64,000 nucleotides of DNA. It comes from Pararhodobacter zhoushanensis. GTDB taxonomy: Bacteria > Pseudomonadota > Alphaproteobacteria > Rhodobacterales > Rhodobacteraceae. The notes beneath the pieces were generated by a model that was not told the origin of the DNA, made no database searches, and was given only the letters and a program-made list of their open reading frames with translations. Positions within the stretch are counted from its first letter, which is position 1. Every line of letters starts with the position of its first letter. This document shows positions 46,480 through 56,430 of the stretch, piece by piece. The position numbers and the translations under genes were made by a program. The DNA lies in contig NZ_REEZ01000004.1 in NCBI RefSeq assembly GCF_003990445.1, positions 124,001 through 188,000 on the forward strand, in the 5' to 3' direction.

Positions 46480-47391
46480 TCAGCGCACCGAGGACAGAAG
46501 CTGGCACAGCTGGTCAAGCTGATCGAGCGTCTTGTAGCGGATCGTCACCTGCCCCTCGCCCCCTGCCCTGTGGTCGATAACCACGCCCATCCGCAGATTG
46601 GCTGAAAGATCTTCCTCCAGCGCGCGGGTGTCCGCGTCTTTCTGACGGTTCTCGCGAGGGGAGTTCGTACCCGTGCGCGGGTTGGTGGCGATGCGGCGCG
46701 CGAGGTCTTCGGTTTCGCGCACCGAGAGCCCTTCACCGGCAACTTTCAGTGCCAGAGCAATCGGGTTCTCGGCAGTGACCAGCGCCCGCGCATGTCCGGC
46801 ACTGATCGTACCGGCGACGACCATATTCTGCACATCTTGCGGAAGATTGAGCAATCTCAACAGGTTAGCGATGTGGCTACGGCTCTTGCCAAGCGCCTCG
46901 GCGACGCGCTCCTGGGTGTGGCCAAAGCGGTCGATCAGCTGCCGATAGCTGGCGGCCTCTTCAATGGCGTTCAATCCTTCGCGTTGGATGTTCTCGATAA
47001 TTGCGACTTCGAGAACTTCCTGATCGTTGAATTCGCGGATCAGAACGGGGATGTCGGCCAGCTGTGCCAGTTGCGCCGCGCGCCAACGACGTTCGCCGGC
47101 GACGATTTCATAGATACCCGGCAGATTCGGCGCAGGACGCACCACCAGCGGCTGAACAATCCCCTTTTCACGGATGGAATCAGCCAGCTCTTTAAGCGCG
47201 CGCTCGTCAAACTTACGACGCGGCTGATCGGGGTTTGCGCGAATCGATTCAACCGGGAGCGAATCAACGTTGCGCCGCTGTACGTCGTTCGGCGTGAGAG
47301 GGTCGTTAACCCCCGCATCAATGCCAATATCGGCCATCAGCGCGGTCAGACCACGGCCCAACCCGCGACGCTCTGGTTTCCGTTCGGTCAT
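46480..47391 (-). CDS. parB: Chromosome partitioning protein ParB
   Basis: A 303-residue CTPase-clamp protein of the ParABS system: RGLGRGLTALMA start, the CTP-binding IVAGERRWRAAQ, the helix-turn-helix GKSRSHIANLLRLL, then the C-terminal dimer domain. It loads at parS and spreads. ATG at 47391 (MTERKPERRG). Follows parA by 1 bp. Confidence 0.97.
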   Translation of the reverse strand: MTERKPERRGLGRGLTALMADIGIDAGVNDPLTPNDVQRRNVDSLPVESIRANPDQPRRKFDERALKELADSIREKGIVQPLVVRPAPNLPGIYEIVAGERRWRAAQLAQLADIPVLIREFNDQEVLEVAIIENIQREGLNAIEEAASYRQLIDRFGHTQERVAEALGKSRSHIANLLRLLNLPQDVQNMVVAGTISAGHARALVTAENPIALALKVAGEGLSVRETEDLARRIATNPRTGTNSPRENRQKDADTRALEEDLSANLRMGVVIDHRAGGEGQVTIRYKTLDQLDQLCQLLSSVR

Positions 47392-47392
47392 G

Positions 47393-48187
47393 TCAGGCTT
47401 CCTCACGCAGATCGTGGTTATTCTTCAGAAATTCCCGCGCAAACGCGCGGTAGGCCATCGATCCTTTGGACAGAGGATCATAGGTCAAAGCGGGGACCGC
47501 AAATGACGGCGCTTCGCTGAGGCGGACGTTCCGCGGAATCACGGTCTCATAGACCAAAGCGCCCAGGGTATCGCGAGCGTCGCGTTCGACCTGTTGTGAC
47601 AGATTGTTGCGCTGATCATGCATGGTGAGCAAAACGCCCTCAACGCGCAGGTCAGGGTTGGCCGTTTGCCGGATCTCACGAATGGTCAACATCAGTTGTG
47701 ACAGGCCTTCGAGCGCAAAGAATTCACTCTGCAGCGGAATCAGCACCGCATTCGACGCCACCAGTGCGTTCACGGTGAGCAAATTGAGCGACGGCGGGCA
47801 GTCAATCAGGATGTAATCAAACGCAAAGGGCGCAAGGGACGCGCTGGCGAGCCCATCGCGCAACAGATAGCTGCGTTTGTTAACATTGTAGAGCTGCACG
47901 TCAGAAGATGACAGCTCCGTCGTCGAAGGGATGACATAGACACCCTGCGTTTCGGTCTGAACCACGACGGAACCCGGGTCTGCATCGCCAAGCAACAGAT
48001 CATAAATCGTCTGACTGCGCTGATCGAGGCCAATGCCGAGACCCGTCGATGCGTTGCCCTGCGGGTCCATATCGACGACAAGCACCCGCTTTCCAAGCTC
48101 TGCGAGACTCGCCGCGAGATTGATGGCCGTCGTCGTCTTGGCGACTCCGCCCTTTTGGTTGGCGATGGCTATCGTCTTCATGTTCAT
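47393..48187 (-). CDS. parA: Chromosome partitioning ATPase ParA
   Basis: A 264-residue deviant Walker ATPase: NQKGGVAKTTTAINL, VLVVDMDPQGNASTG, DYILIDCPPSLNLLT. It moves ParB-parS nucleoprotein complexes to segregate origins. The ATG at 48187 overlaps the rsmG stop; MKTIAIANQKGG two codons on is an alternative start. Confidence 0.97.
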   Translation of the reverse strand: MNMKTIAIANQKGGVAKTTTAINLAASLAELGKRVLVVDMDPQGNASTGLGIGLDQRSQTIYDLLLGDADPGSVVVQTETQGVYVIPSTTELSSSDVQLYNVNKRSYLLRDGLASASLAPFAFDYILIDCPPSLNLLTVNALVASNAVLIPLQSEFFALEGLSQLMLTIREIRQTANPDLRVEGVLLTMHDQRNNLSQQVERDARDTLGALVYETVIPRNVRLSEAPSFAVPALTYDPLSKGSMAYRAFAREFLKNNHDLREEA

Positions 48188-48807
48188 ATGTCCAATGGTC
48201 GCAAGTCGCGTACAATCAGGATCGTGCTGTCGGGGTCCGCTTGGCTTGGGCGGGTCGCATAGTCGAAGTGCCACGATTGCTGCGCTGCTTCAACCTCTTG
48301 TGCATGGTTGCGCCCCTTTGGCAGCAGTGCAATCCCCCCTGCGGACATGTGCCGATGACAGTAAGACAGCAACAGCGGCAGCGGTGCCAGTGCCCGGGCG
48401 GAAACGATATCGGCATCGGCGGGGTCGGCCTCTTCGAGGCGGGCGCGCTTGACCGTGACCGGCAGGTCAAGTTCGCGCGAAATCGTCGCCAGAAACGCTG
48501 CTTTTCGGGCGTCGGATTCGATCAGGGTAAAGCTGGCGTCGGGAATTTGTTCTTTGCTCAGAATAGCGACAACTATCCCCGGCAATCCGCCGCCCGACCC
48601 CATGTCGCACCAGCGCCGAAACTCGGGTGGTGCGTGCCTGTAGAGTTGGGCAGAATCCAGAATATGCCTGTTCCAGATGTCAGCTTGGGTCGACTTCGCC
48701 ACCAGATTAATGGTCTTTGACCACTTCAACAGGGCTTGAACATAGGCCTCAAGCCGCTGGTGTGTTTCACGTGAAACATCGGCGGCCCGCCATTCCTCAG
48801 GCTTCAA
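48184..48807 (-). CDS. rsmG: 16S rRNA (guanine527-N7)-methyltransferase RsmG/GidB
   Basis: A 207-residue methyltransferase: INLVAKST, DMGSGGGLPGIVVAIL (SAM site), LIESDARKAAFL. Methylates G527 of 16S rRNA. No ATG is available; TTG at 48807 (then KPEEWRAADVSRET) is chosen because a GGA stands 8 bases before it, and it overlaps mnmG by 11 bp; TTG at 48831 is possible. A parS site encodes the VSRET codons. Confidence 0.9.
   Translation of the reverse strand: MKPEEWRAADVSRETHQRLEAYVQALLKWSKTINLVAKSTQADIWNRHILDSAQLYRHAPPEFRRWCDMGSGGGLPGIVVAILSKEQIPDASFTLIESDARKAAFLATISRELDLPVTVKRARLEEADPADADIVSARALAPLPLLLSYCHRHMSAGGIALLPKGRNHAQEVEAAQQSWHFDYATRPSQADPDSTILIVRDLRPLDI
48763..48778. promoter_or_regulatory. 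parS: parS site 2, perfect 16-bp palindrome inside rsmG
   Basis: TGTTTCACGTGAAACA, 16 of 16 with the consensus, inside the 5' part of rsmG, 4.7 kb from the candidate origin. Confidence 0.97.
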
Positions 48808-50668
48808 GGCTGCGTTCCGTCTGCTCGGCAATCTTCAAATGCGCCATGATGGTGATCAGGGCGGCGGGAGTCATACCCTCAATAGCACCCGCATCGCCGA
48901 TCGTTTGCGGACGGTGCGCTGACAGTTTCTTCTGCAATTCGCTCGAGAGAGATGGCAGCGCCGTGTAGCTGAACCACGTGGGAATCGGCGTTCCAGCTTC
49001 GCGTTTGAGCTGCTCGGCCTCTTTCACCTGCCGCACCAGATAGGGCGCATAGAACGCCTCACGCGCTGCCTGCTCAAGGTCATCGCGGCGCACGTCCGGA
49101 AAGACCGCCATCAGCGCGCCCATATCACGTCCCTCACCCAAAGCCTGCCCCGCAAATTCAAGATATGAGCGTTTCTGCCCATCTCTCGGTGGGACGATGC
49201 CGATTTTCTCGTAGTCGCTTTTAGGTGGTGCCGATGCTGACAGTTCAGTCTTGAGGTCGGCAAGCCGGCCGCATTTGCGCTCAAACGCGCTCTGACGTTC
49301 CTCTGACACCAAGCCAACAGCGACGCCAACCGGCGTCAACCGTTGATCAGCGTTATCAGCCCGCAGGCTCAATCTGTACTCGGCGCGCGAGGTGAACATC
49401 CGATATGGCTCTGTCACACCGCGTGTCACCAGATCATCGATCATGACGCCAATGTAGCTGTCGAACCGGGTGAGCGTGACTGCATCCGAGTCCATGGCAA
49501 CAGCGGCGGCGTTAGCGCCCGCAAGCAGACCCTGAGCGCCTGCTTCTTCGTACCCGGTTGTCCCATTGATCTGTCCGGCAAGAAACAAACCCGGAAGCGC
49601 CTTCAGCTGCAAACTGCGGTCCAGCCCGCGCGGATCAAGGTAATCGTATTCGATCGCGTAGCCAAACTGAAGGATCTCGACTGCTTCCAAGCCTTTGATC
49701 GACCGAAGAAAATCAATCTGGACCTCTTTAGGCAACGACGTCGAAATCCCATTCGGATAGACCGAATGATCGTCCAGGCCCTCAGGCTCCAGAAATACGT
49801 TGTGGGAATCCTTATCGGCGAAACGCGTTACTTTATCCTCAACCGATGGACAATACCGTGGTCCGATCCCGGTGATGTTACCCGACCGCATCGCCGACAA
49901 ATGCAGATTCTCGCGGATGATCTGGTGCGTCAGCGCGTTCGTCTCAGTAACGCCACAGGCAATTTGCCTGGCCTCAGGCTGCGTGTTCAGGAACGACATC
50001 ATCACCGGATCTGCATCGCCTTCCTGCCGACCGACGGCTCCCCAATCAATGGTTTTGCCATCCAGCCGCGCCGGCGTCCCGGTTTTCAGCCGACCCACAC
50101 CTTCAGCGACATCGCGCAGCCTGGTGCCAAGCAAGTCGGCTGCCTTCGCCCCTCGCCGACCCGCTGAAATACGCTCGGTGCCGATATGAATCTCGCCACG
50201 CAGGAAGGTACCGGTTGTCAGGACGACGGCGCTTGCCTTGATGACACTCTCGTCGGCCAAAAGAACGCCGATAACGCGGCCGGCTTCCATGACCAAATCG
50301 ACCACTTCGCCTTCAAGGACCTCCAGCGACGCCTGCGCCTGAACATAGCACTGGGTAAACGCGGCGTAGCGCCGCCGATCGGCCTGGACTCTGGGCCCCT
50401 GCACCGCCGGACCTCGCGACCGGTTCAGCAGCCGATACTGGATCCCGGCATAGTCCGCCGCCAACCCCATCATCCCGCCAAGCGCGTCAATCTCGCGCAC
50501 CAGATGCCCTTTGCCGATACCGCCGATTGCTGGGTTGCACGACATCACGCCCAGATCGCTGACACGAAACGTGATCAACGCCGTGCGCGCGCCGCGCCGG
50601 GCAGCCGCCAGTGCCGCTTCAACGCCCGCGTGACCTCCACCGACGACAATCACGTCATAATGTTTCAC
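48797..50668 (-). CDS. mnmG: tRNA uridine-5-carboxymethylaminomethyl synthesis enzyme MnmG/GidA
   Basis: A 623-residue FAD enzyme that with MnmE modifies U34 of tRNA. The FAD site is YDVIVVGGGHAGVEAALAA; MSCNPAIGGIGKG and RYCPSVEDKV are family markers. Upstream codons read FHVKHYDVI, as in relatives that start MFHVKH, but here the ATG position is TCG, so GTG at 50668 in the centre of a parS site is the likely start. Confidence 0.95.
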   Translation of the reverse strand: MKHYDVIVVGGGHAGVEAALAAARRGARTALITFRVSDLGVMSCNPAIGGIGKGHLVREIDALGGMMGLAADYAGIQYRLLNRSRGPAVQGPRVQADRRRYAAFTQCYVQAQASLEVLEGEVVDLVMEAGRVIGVLLADESVIKASAVVLTTGTFLRGEIHIGTERISAGRRGAKAADLLGTRLRDVAEGVGRLKTGTPARLDGKTIDWGAVGRQEGDADPVMMSFLNTQPEARQIACGVTETNALTHQIIRENLHLSAMRSGNITGIGPRYCPSVEDKVTRFADKDSHNVFLEPEGLDDHSVYPNGISTSLPKEVQIDFLRSIKGLEAVEILQFGYAIEYDYLDPRGLDRSLQLKALPGLFLAGQINGTTGYEEAGAQGLLAGANAAAVAMDSDAVTLTRFDSYIGVMIDDLVTRGVTEPYRMFTSRAEYRLSLRADNADQRLTPVGVAVGLVSEERQSAFERKCGRLADLKTELSASAPPKSDYEKIGIVPPRDGQKRSYLEFAGQALGEGRDMGALMAVFPDVRRDDLEQAAREAFYAPYLVRQVKEAEQLKREAGTPIPTWFSYTALPSLSSELQKKLSAHRPQTIGDAGAIEGMTPAALITIMAHLKIAEQTERSLEA

Positions 50669-50676
50669 GTGAAACG
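50661..50676. promoter_or_regulatory. parS: parS site 3, over the mnmG start
   Basis: TGTTTCACGTGAAACG, 15 of 16 matches. It shares a 22-bp exact identity, including a GGGGCTC flank, with parS site 1 on the opposite strand. Confidence 0.92.
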
Positions 50677-50681
50677 AGCCC

Positions 50682-51959
50682 CTACTTGCCGATACAGAAC
50701 GACGAAAAGATTCGCCCAAGCACATCTTCTACATCCACGCGCCCAATGATTCCATCCAGGGCGCGAACCGCCATCTTCACATCTTCTCCGACGAGGTCCC
50801 AGCTCAAACCTGACTTCAGGCCTGAAACCGCCGAGTTGATCCCGTCCCCCGCACGCGCCAGATTGCCGAAGTGCCGCTCGCGCGTAAAGACCGAGGACGA
50901 CGCAACCCGCCCCGCAAGGCATTCCTCGATCTGCGCCAGCAACCCGGCAACACCCGAGCCGGTTTTAGCCGAGATCCCGTCAAGCCCCCAGAGATCCGCT
51001 TTCGACAACACCACAATATCGCCCGCAGCAACACCAACCGGCTCTTCTCCCGGTTCGCTCAGCAGAAAGATCCGCAGATCCGCAGCCGCCGCCCGCGCGC
51101 GCCCGCGCTCAATGCCGATCTGCTCGATCTCATCATCCGCGTCGCGCAACCCGGCCGTGTCAATCAACGTCACGGCAAGGCCGCCAATCTCCATGCGAAC
51201 CTCGATCACATCCCGGGTGGTTCCAGCGCGCGAGGATGTTATAGCCGCCTCTCTCCCTGCTAAAGCGTTGAGAAGGGTCGATTTTCCGGCATTCACCTGA
51301 CCAACGATCGCCACCTCGAACCCGCTGCGCACCGCCTCGGCGGCAGAGCGTCCGGCGATTTGGGCCGCCAGCCCGGCCTGCACCCGCACCAAGGGCGCCA
51401 GGACAAACCCGGTCAGATCATCCGGCAATTCTTCATCCGCGAAATCGAGTGCGGCTTCCAGCATCGCCAGCGCCTGCAATAGATCCTCGCGCCATCCGTC
51501 GACGACACGGCCCGCTGCCCCGTCCAGCACCGCCAACGCCTGCTTGCGCTGCGCCTCGGTCTCGGCGTCAATCAGATCGGCCAGGGCTTCAACCTCGGTC
51601 AGATCCAGCCGTCCCGCCAGAAACGCCCGCTTGGTAAACTCGCCCGCCGTTGCTGCGCGCACACCCTCTACCGCCAGACAGGCCCGCAGAAGCGCTGAGA
51701 CCACGGCCACACTGCCATGAACCTGAAATTCACACACCCGCTCACCGGTAAAGCTGCGCCCGTCCTCAAAGACCAGCACAAGCCCGCTGTCGATCTCTGC
51801 CCCGCTGGCATCGCGCAGCCGCGCCAGACGCGCCTCACGCTCGGGCGGAACACTCCCGGCCAAAGCCGCACACACATCCCAGGCCCGCGGTCCTGAGACG
51901 CGAACAACAGCCACACCCGCGCGCCCCTGCGCGGTGGCCAGGGCAACGATCGTGTCCAT
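50682..51959 (-). CDS. mnmE: tRNA modification GTPase MnmE/TrmE
   Basis: A 425-residue GTPase: formyl-THF-binding N-terminal domain (MDTIVALATAQGRAG), the helical domain with a G domain insertion (GQVNAGKSTLLNAL, DTAGLRDADD), and the invariant C-terminal CIGK. Partner of MnmG in wobble uridine modification. It is 13 bp before mnmG, whose start lies in a parS site. Confidence 0.97.
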   Translation of the reverse strand: MDTIVALATAQGRAGVAVVRVSGPRAWDVCAALAGSVPPEREARLARLRDASGAEIDSGLVLVFEDGRSFTGERVCEFQVHGSVAVVSALLRACLAVEGVRAATAGEFTKRAFLAGRLDLTEVEALADLIDAETEAQRKQALAVLDGAAGRVVDGWREDLLQALAMLEAALDFADEELPDDLTGFVLAPLVRVQAGLAAQIAGRSAAEAVRSGFEVAIVGQVNAGKSTLLNALAGREAAITSSRAGTTRDVIEVRMEIGGLAVTLIDTAGLRDADDEIEQIGIERGRARAAAADLRIFLLSEPGEEPVGVAAGDIVVLSKADLWGLDGISAKTGSGVAGLLAQIEECLAGRVASSSVFTRERHFGNLARAGDGINSAVSGLKSGLSWDLVGEDVKMAVRALDGIIGRVDVEDVLGRIFSSFCIGK

Positions 51960-51983
51960 GAGAGCCTCCGAAAACCCGACGGA

Positions 51984-53255
<1,272 letters not shown>

Positions 53256-53740
53256 GGACAGCCCTCCACGATGCATCGACGCATCGGTTCTTCAGCAATG
53301 TAAATCGGGAAACACGGGCACCGGACGGCCCCGCTTTTCCAAACCTCTTAGGGAAAACGCAGATCCGAGTCAATCGGCCCGGTTTGAGCGCCACGTCCCT
53401 CTTCCCTCTTCTAAAAAAGAAAGAATCTTAAAGGGTAGATGATGTAGTAGGGGCAGTGGATAACCACAGTTATGCGCTTACCCCCCAAACAATCCACAGC
53501 ATGTCTACGCTGATCCTACGTGATGCTGTGCCTTTAAGTCTTTGACTCTGCGGCGTTATGTACCTGCGCCGTCCTTCCCGCCACCTGGGCGTCATCAATC
53601 CTTCACAGGCTGTTCACAGGCGTTATCCCGTGTGGAGAACTGCCCCTCGCGGCTTGACAAATGTGGGTACAACCGGCGATTTGGCCGCTGACACGCCTTG
53701 ATCACAGCTTTGCCCCACGGCGCCGCACAGGGTTATCCCC
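53256..53740. other. oriC: Candidate chromosomal replication origin (oriC)
   Basis: A 485-bp region with no credible gene. DnaA boxes matching TTATCCACA at 8 of 9: 53455-53463 (reverse), 53631-53639 (reverse), 53733-53741; weaker matches near 53470 and 53490. GANTC methylation sites at 53367, 53423 and 53544. An A-rich stretch (53410-53440) could be the unwinding element. rho-parB genes run leftward, maf-dnaQ rightward, and three parS sites lie nearby. It should also hold the rho promoter. Basis is mixed: motif matches plus general location in Rhodobacterales. Confidence 0.65.
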
Positions 53741-54337
53741 ATGTCTATCCTCACCCTTGCATCCTCTTCTGCCATCCGCGCGACGCTTTTGCGCAACGCG
53801 GGCGTCGAGATTCAGCTCAAACCGGCCCGTATCGACGAGGACGGTCTGCGTGAGTCGCTGAGCGCCGAGGGTGCCACCCCCCACGACATCGCCGACGCGC
53901 TGGCCGAGCATAAAGCCCTGCGCATCGCCTCCCGTGATCCTCAGGCGCTGGTCCTTGGCTGTGACCAACTACTCGAATGTGACGGACAGCTCTTTAACAA
54001 ACCGTTAAATCCGCAGGACGCCCGCGCGCAATTGACGGCGCTGCGCGGCAAAACCCACCGTTTGCACACCGCCGCCGTGCTCTACGCGCAAGGCCAGCCG
54101 GTCTGGCGGCACGTTTCCACGCCGCGCCTGACCATGCGCGATTTCTCTGACGCCTTTCTCGAAAGCTATATTGCCGCAACTTGGGACGAGATCCGCCATT
54201 GCGTCGGCTGCTATCAGATCGAGGGGCCGGGCATCCGGCTGTTCAGCAAGATCGAGGGCGACCTTTTTGCTATTCAGGGCCTGCCGCTGCTGGAACTGCT
54301 CGCCATTCTTACCCAACGAAAAGAGATCCCCGGATGA
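53741..54337 (+). CDS. Maf-family nucleoside triphosphate pyrophosphatase
   Basis: A 198-residue protein with LASSSAIRATLLRNAGVEIQLKPA, LVLGCDQLLECDG and the CVGCYQIEGPGIRLFSKIEGD end, placing it in the Maf/YceF group that hydrolyses modified or canonical NTPs (m7GTP type likely). Its ATG overlaps a DnaA-box-like sequence. The stop overlaps the aroE start (ATGA). Confidence 0.9.
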   Translation: MSILTLASSSAIRATLLRNAGVEIQLKPARIDEDGLRESLSAEGATPHDIADALAEHKALRIASRDPQALVLGCDQLLECDGQLFNKPLNPQDARAQLTALRGKTHRLHTAAVLYAQGQPVWRHVSTPRLTMRDFSDAFLESYIAATWDEIRHCVGCYQIEGPGIRLFSKIEGDLFAIQGLPLLELLAILTQRKEIPG

Positions 54338-55155
54338 AACCCACGCTGCGTCTTGCCGGGGTCATCGGCGACCCCATTGCCCACAGCCGTTCACCACGGT
54401 TGCATGGGTATTGGTTGCAGCGTTACGGCGTCGCCGGGCATTACGTTCCGCTGCACATCAAAGGTGAAGACTTCGCCAAGTCTCTGGAAATGCTGCCAAA
54501 GATGGGATTCTCTGGCGTGAACGTCACCCTGCCGCACAAGCACAGCGCACTGGCGCTTTCGGACTGCGTAACCCCTTTGGCCCGCCGGATTGGCGCGGCG
54601 AATACGCTGACGTTTACCGAAAATGGTATCGAAGCCGACAACACCGACGCTTACGGTTTCGCCCAGAATATCCGCGAGGCGCACCCTGACTGGACCCCCC
54701 GCCGCGTCGCGCTGATCGGTGCGGGCGGCGCCAGCCGAGCGGTGATCGCGGCGTTGCAGGATCAGGGCGCGGCGGAGATCCTGCTCACCAACCGCACCCA
54801 GCCCCGCGCTGAGGCGTTGGCGGAAGAATTTGGCGCTGGTGTCGTCGTTGTCCCATGGGCTGACCGCGCCGCCATGCTCGACGGCTGCGATACGCTGGTG
54901 AACGGCACCTCGATGGGCATGCAGGGCAACCCGGCGCTTGATCTGGATCTGAGCGCCCTGCCCCGCAGCGCCATCGTTAACGATCTGGTCTATGCGCCCT
55001 TGGAAACACCCCTTCTGGCCGCCGCGCGTGCGCGCGGGAATGCCTGCGTGGACGGCCTCGGGATGCTGCTGCATCAGGCCGCGCCGGGGTTCGAGCGGTG
55101 GTTTGGCGTCACGCCGCAGGTGGACGCCGATCTGCGCAAGGCGGTGTTGGCATGA
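54334..55155 (+). CDS. aroE: Shikimate dehydrogenase
   Basis: A 273-residue NADP enzyme: AGVIGDPIAHSRSPRLHGYW, GVNVTLPHKHS, IGAGGASRAVIAAL and DGLGMLLHQAAPGFE. Reduces 3-dehydroshikimate in aromatic amino-acid synthesis. ATG at 54334; overlaps maf upstream and coaE downstream. Confidence 0.96.
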   Translation: MKPTLRLAGVIGDPIAHSRSPRLHGYWLQRYGVAGHYVPLHIKGEDFAKSLEMLPKMGFSGVNVTLPHKHSALALSDCVTPLARRIGAANTLTFTENGIEADNTDAYGFAQNIREAHPDWTPRRVALIGAGGASRAVIAALQDQGAAEILLTNRTQPRAEALAEEFGAGVVVVPWADRAAMLDGCDTLVNGTSMGMQGNPALDLDLSALPRSAIVNDLVYAPLETPLLAAARARGNACVDGLGMLLHQAAPGFERWFGVTPQVDADLRKAVLA

Positions 55156-55748
55156 GCCTTGTCCTTGGCCTTACCGGCTCGATCGGGATGGGAAAGTCCA
55201 CCACCACCGGGTTTTTCCGCGAGGCCGGTGTGCCGGTCTGGGACGCCGACGCCGCCGTCCATGCGCTTTATGAGCAAGGCGGCGCTGCCGTCGCGCCCAT
55301 CGGCGCGCTGCATCCGGCGGCGGTGACGGATGGTGCGATTGACCGCGCCGCCCTGCGCGCGTGGATCGCGGCGGATGCCACAGCGTTAAAGCAGATCGAG
55401 AGCGTCGTGCACCCGCTCGTCGGCCAGTCCCGCGCCGATTTCATCAGCGATAACAGCGACAAACCCCTCGTCGTCGTCGATGTCCCGCTGCTCTTTGAAA
55501 CCGGCGGCGACCGACGCGTTGACGTTACCCTCGTCGTTTCGGCCCCCGCCGAGGTGCAGCGCGCCCGCGTGCTTGCCCGCCCCGGCATGACCGAGGCGCA
55601 TTTCCGCACGATCCTGTCCAAGCAGATGCCCGACGCGGAGAAACGCGCCCGCGCCGATCATGTGATCGAAACGCTGACCCTTGAACAAACCCGCGCCGAT
55701 GTGTTCGACTTGGTGGCCAAGCTGACAGGGAAGCTGCCCGATGCGTGA
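55152..55748 (+). CDS. coaE: Dephospho-CoA kinase
   Basis: A 198-residue P-loop kinase, GLTGSIGMGKSTTTGFF, VWDADAAVHALY, VVVDVPLLFETGGD. Final step of CoA synthesis. ATG overlaps the aroE stop; its end overlaps dnaQ by 8 bp. Confidence 0.96.
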   Translation: MSLVLGLTGSIGMGKSTTTGFFREAGVPVWDADAAVHALYEQGGAAVAPIGALHPAAVTDGAIDRAALRAWIAADATALKQIESVVHPLVGQSRADFISDNSDKPLVVVDVPLLFETGGDRRVDVTLVVSAPAEVQRARVLARPGMTEAHFRTILSKQMPDAEKRARADHVIETLTLEQTRADVFDLVAKLTGKLPDA

Positions 55749-56430
55749 GATCGTTCTGGACACCGAAACCACCGGCTTTGAGCCATCCGAGGGGCACCGT
55801 CTGGTCGAGATCGGCTGCGTCGAGCTGATCAACCACATGCCGACCGGCAACACCTATCACCAGTACATCAACCCCGAACGCGGCATGCCCGCCGAGGCCT
55901 TCGCGGTACACGGGTTAGGCGATGATTTCCTGCGTCCGCAGCCGAAATTTGCGCAAGTAGCGCAAGCATTTGTGGATTTTGTCGCCGGGGCCAAGCTGGT
56001 CATCCATAACGCAGCGTTCGACATGAAATTCCTGAACACCGAGCTGGAATGGATCGGCAAGCCCAAGCTGGAAAACCCGGTGGTCGACACGCTGGCCATC
56101 GCGCGGCGCAAGTTTCCGGGGGCGTCGGCCTCGCTCGACGCGCTCTGCCGCCGCTTTGGCATCGACAACTCGAACCGCACGCTGCACGGCGCGTTGCTGG
56201 ACAGCGAGATCCTGGCCGAGGTCTATCTGGAACTGCTGGGCGGGCGGCAGACCGGACTTGCGCTGAACACGCAGAACAGCCGTTCAAGCGGGCCGGTGGA
56301 TGTCGACTGGCGCGCGCGGCCGCGACCCACGCCGCTGCCGTCGCGCCTGACCGAGGAAGAGCTGGCTGCGCATGCCAAGATGATCGCGGGCATGGGCGAC
56401 GCGGCGATCTGGCGCAAATATGACGCCTGA
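55741..56430 (+). CDS. dnaQ: DNA polymerase III epsilon subunit
   Basis: A 229-residue 3'-5' proofreading exonuclease: ExoI EIVLDTETTGFEP, ExoII LVIHNAAFDMKFL, ExoIII HGALLDSEILAEVYLEL. A variable C-terminal tail ends in the alpha-binding region. It overlaps coaE and, by 11 bp, the following flavoprotein gene. Confidence 0.95.
   Translation: MREIVLDTETTGFEPSEGHRLVEIGCVELINHMPTGNTYHQYINPERGMPAEAFAVHGLGDDFLRPQPKFAQVAQAFVDFVAGAKLVIHNAAFDMKFLNTELEWIGKPKLENPVVDTLAIARRKFPGASASLDALCRRFGIDNSNRTLHGALLDSEILAEVYLELLGGRQTGLALNTQNSRSSGPVDVDWRARPRPTPLPSRLTEEELAAHAKMIAGMGDAAIWRKYDA

Noticed and set aside
53256-53740. CtrA site pair TTAA-N7-TTAA in the origin region
   Set aside because: TTAA occurs once or twice but never at the right spacing.
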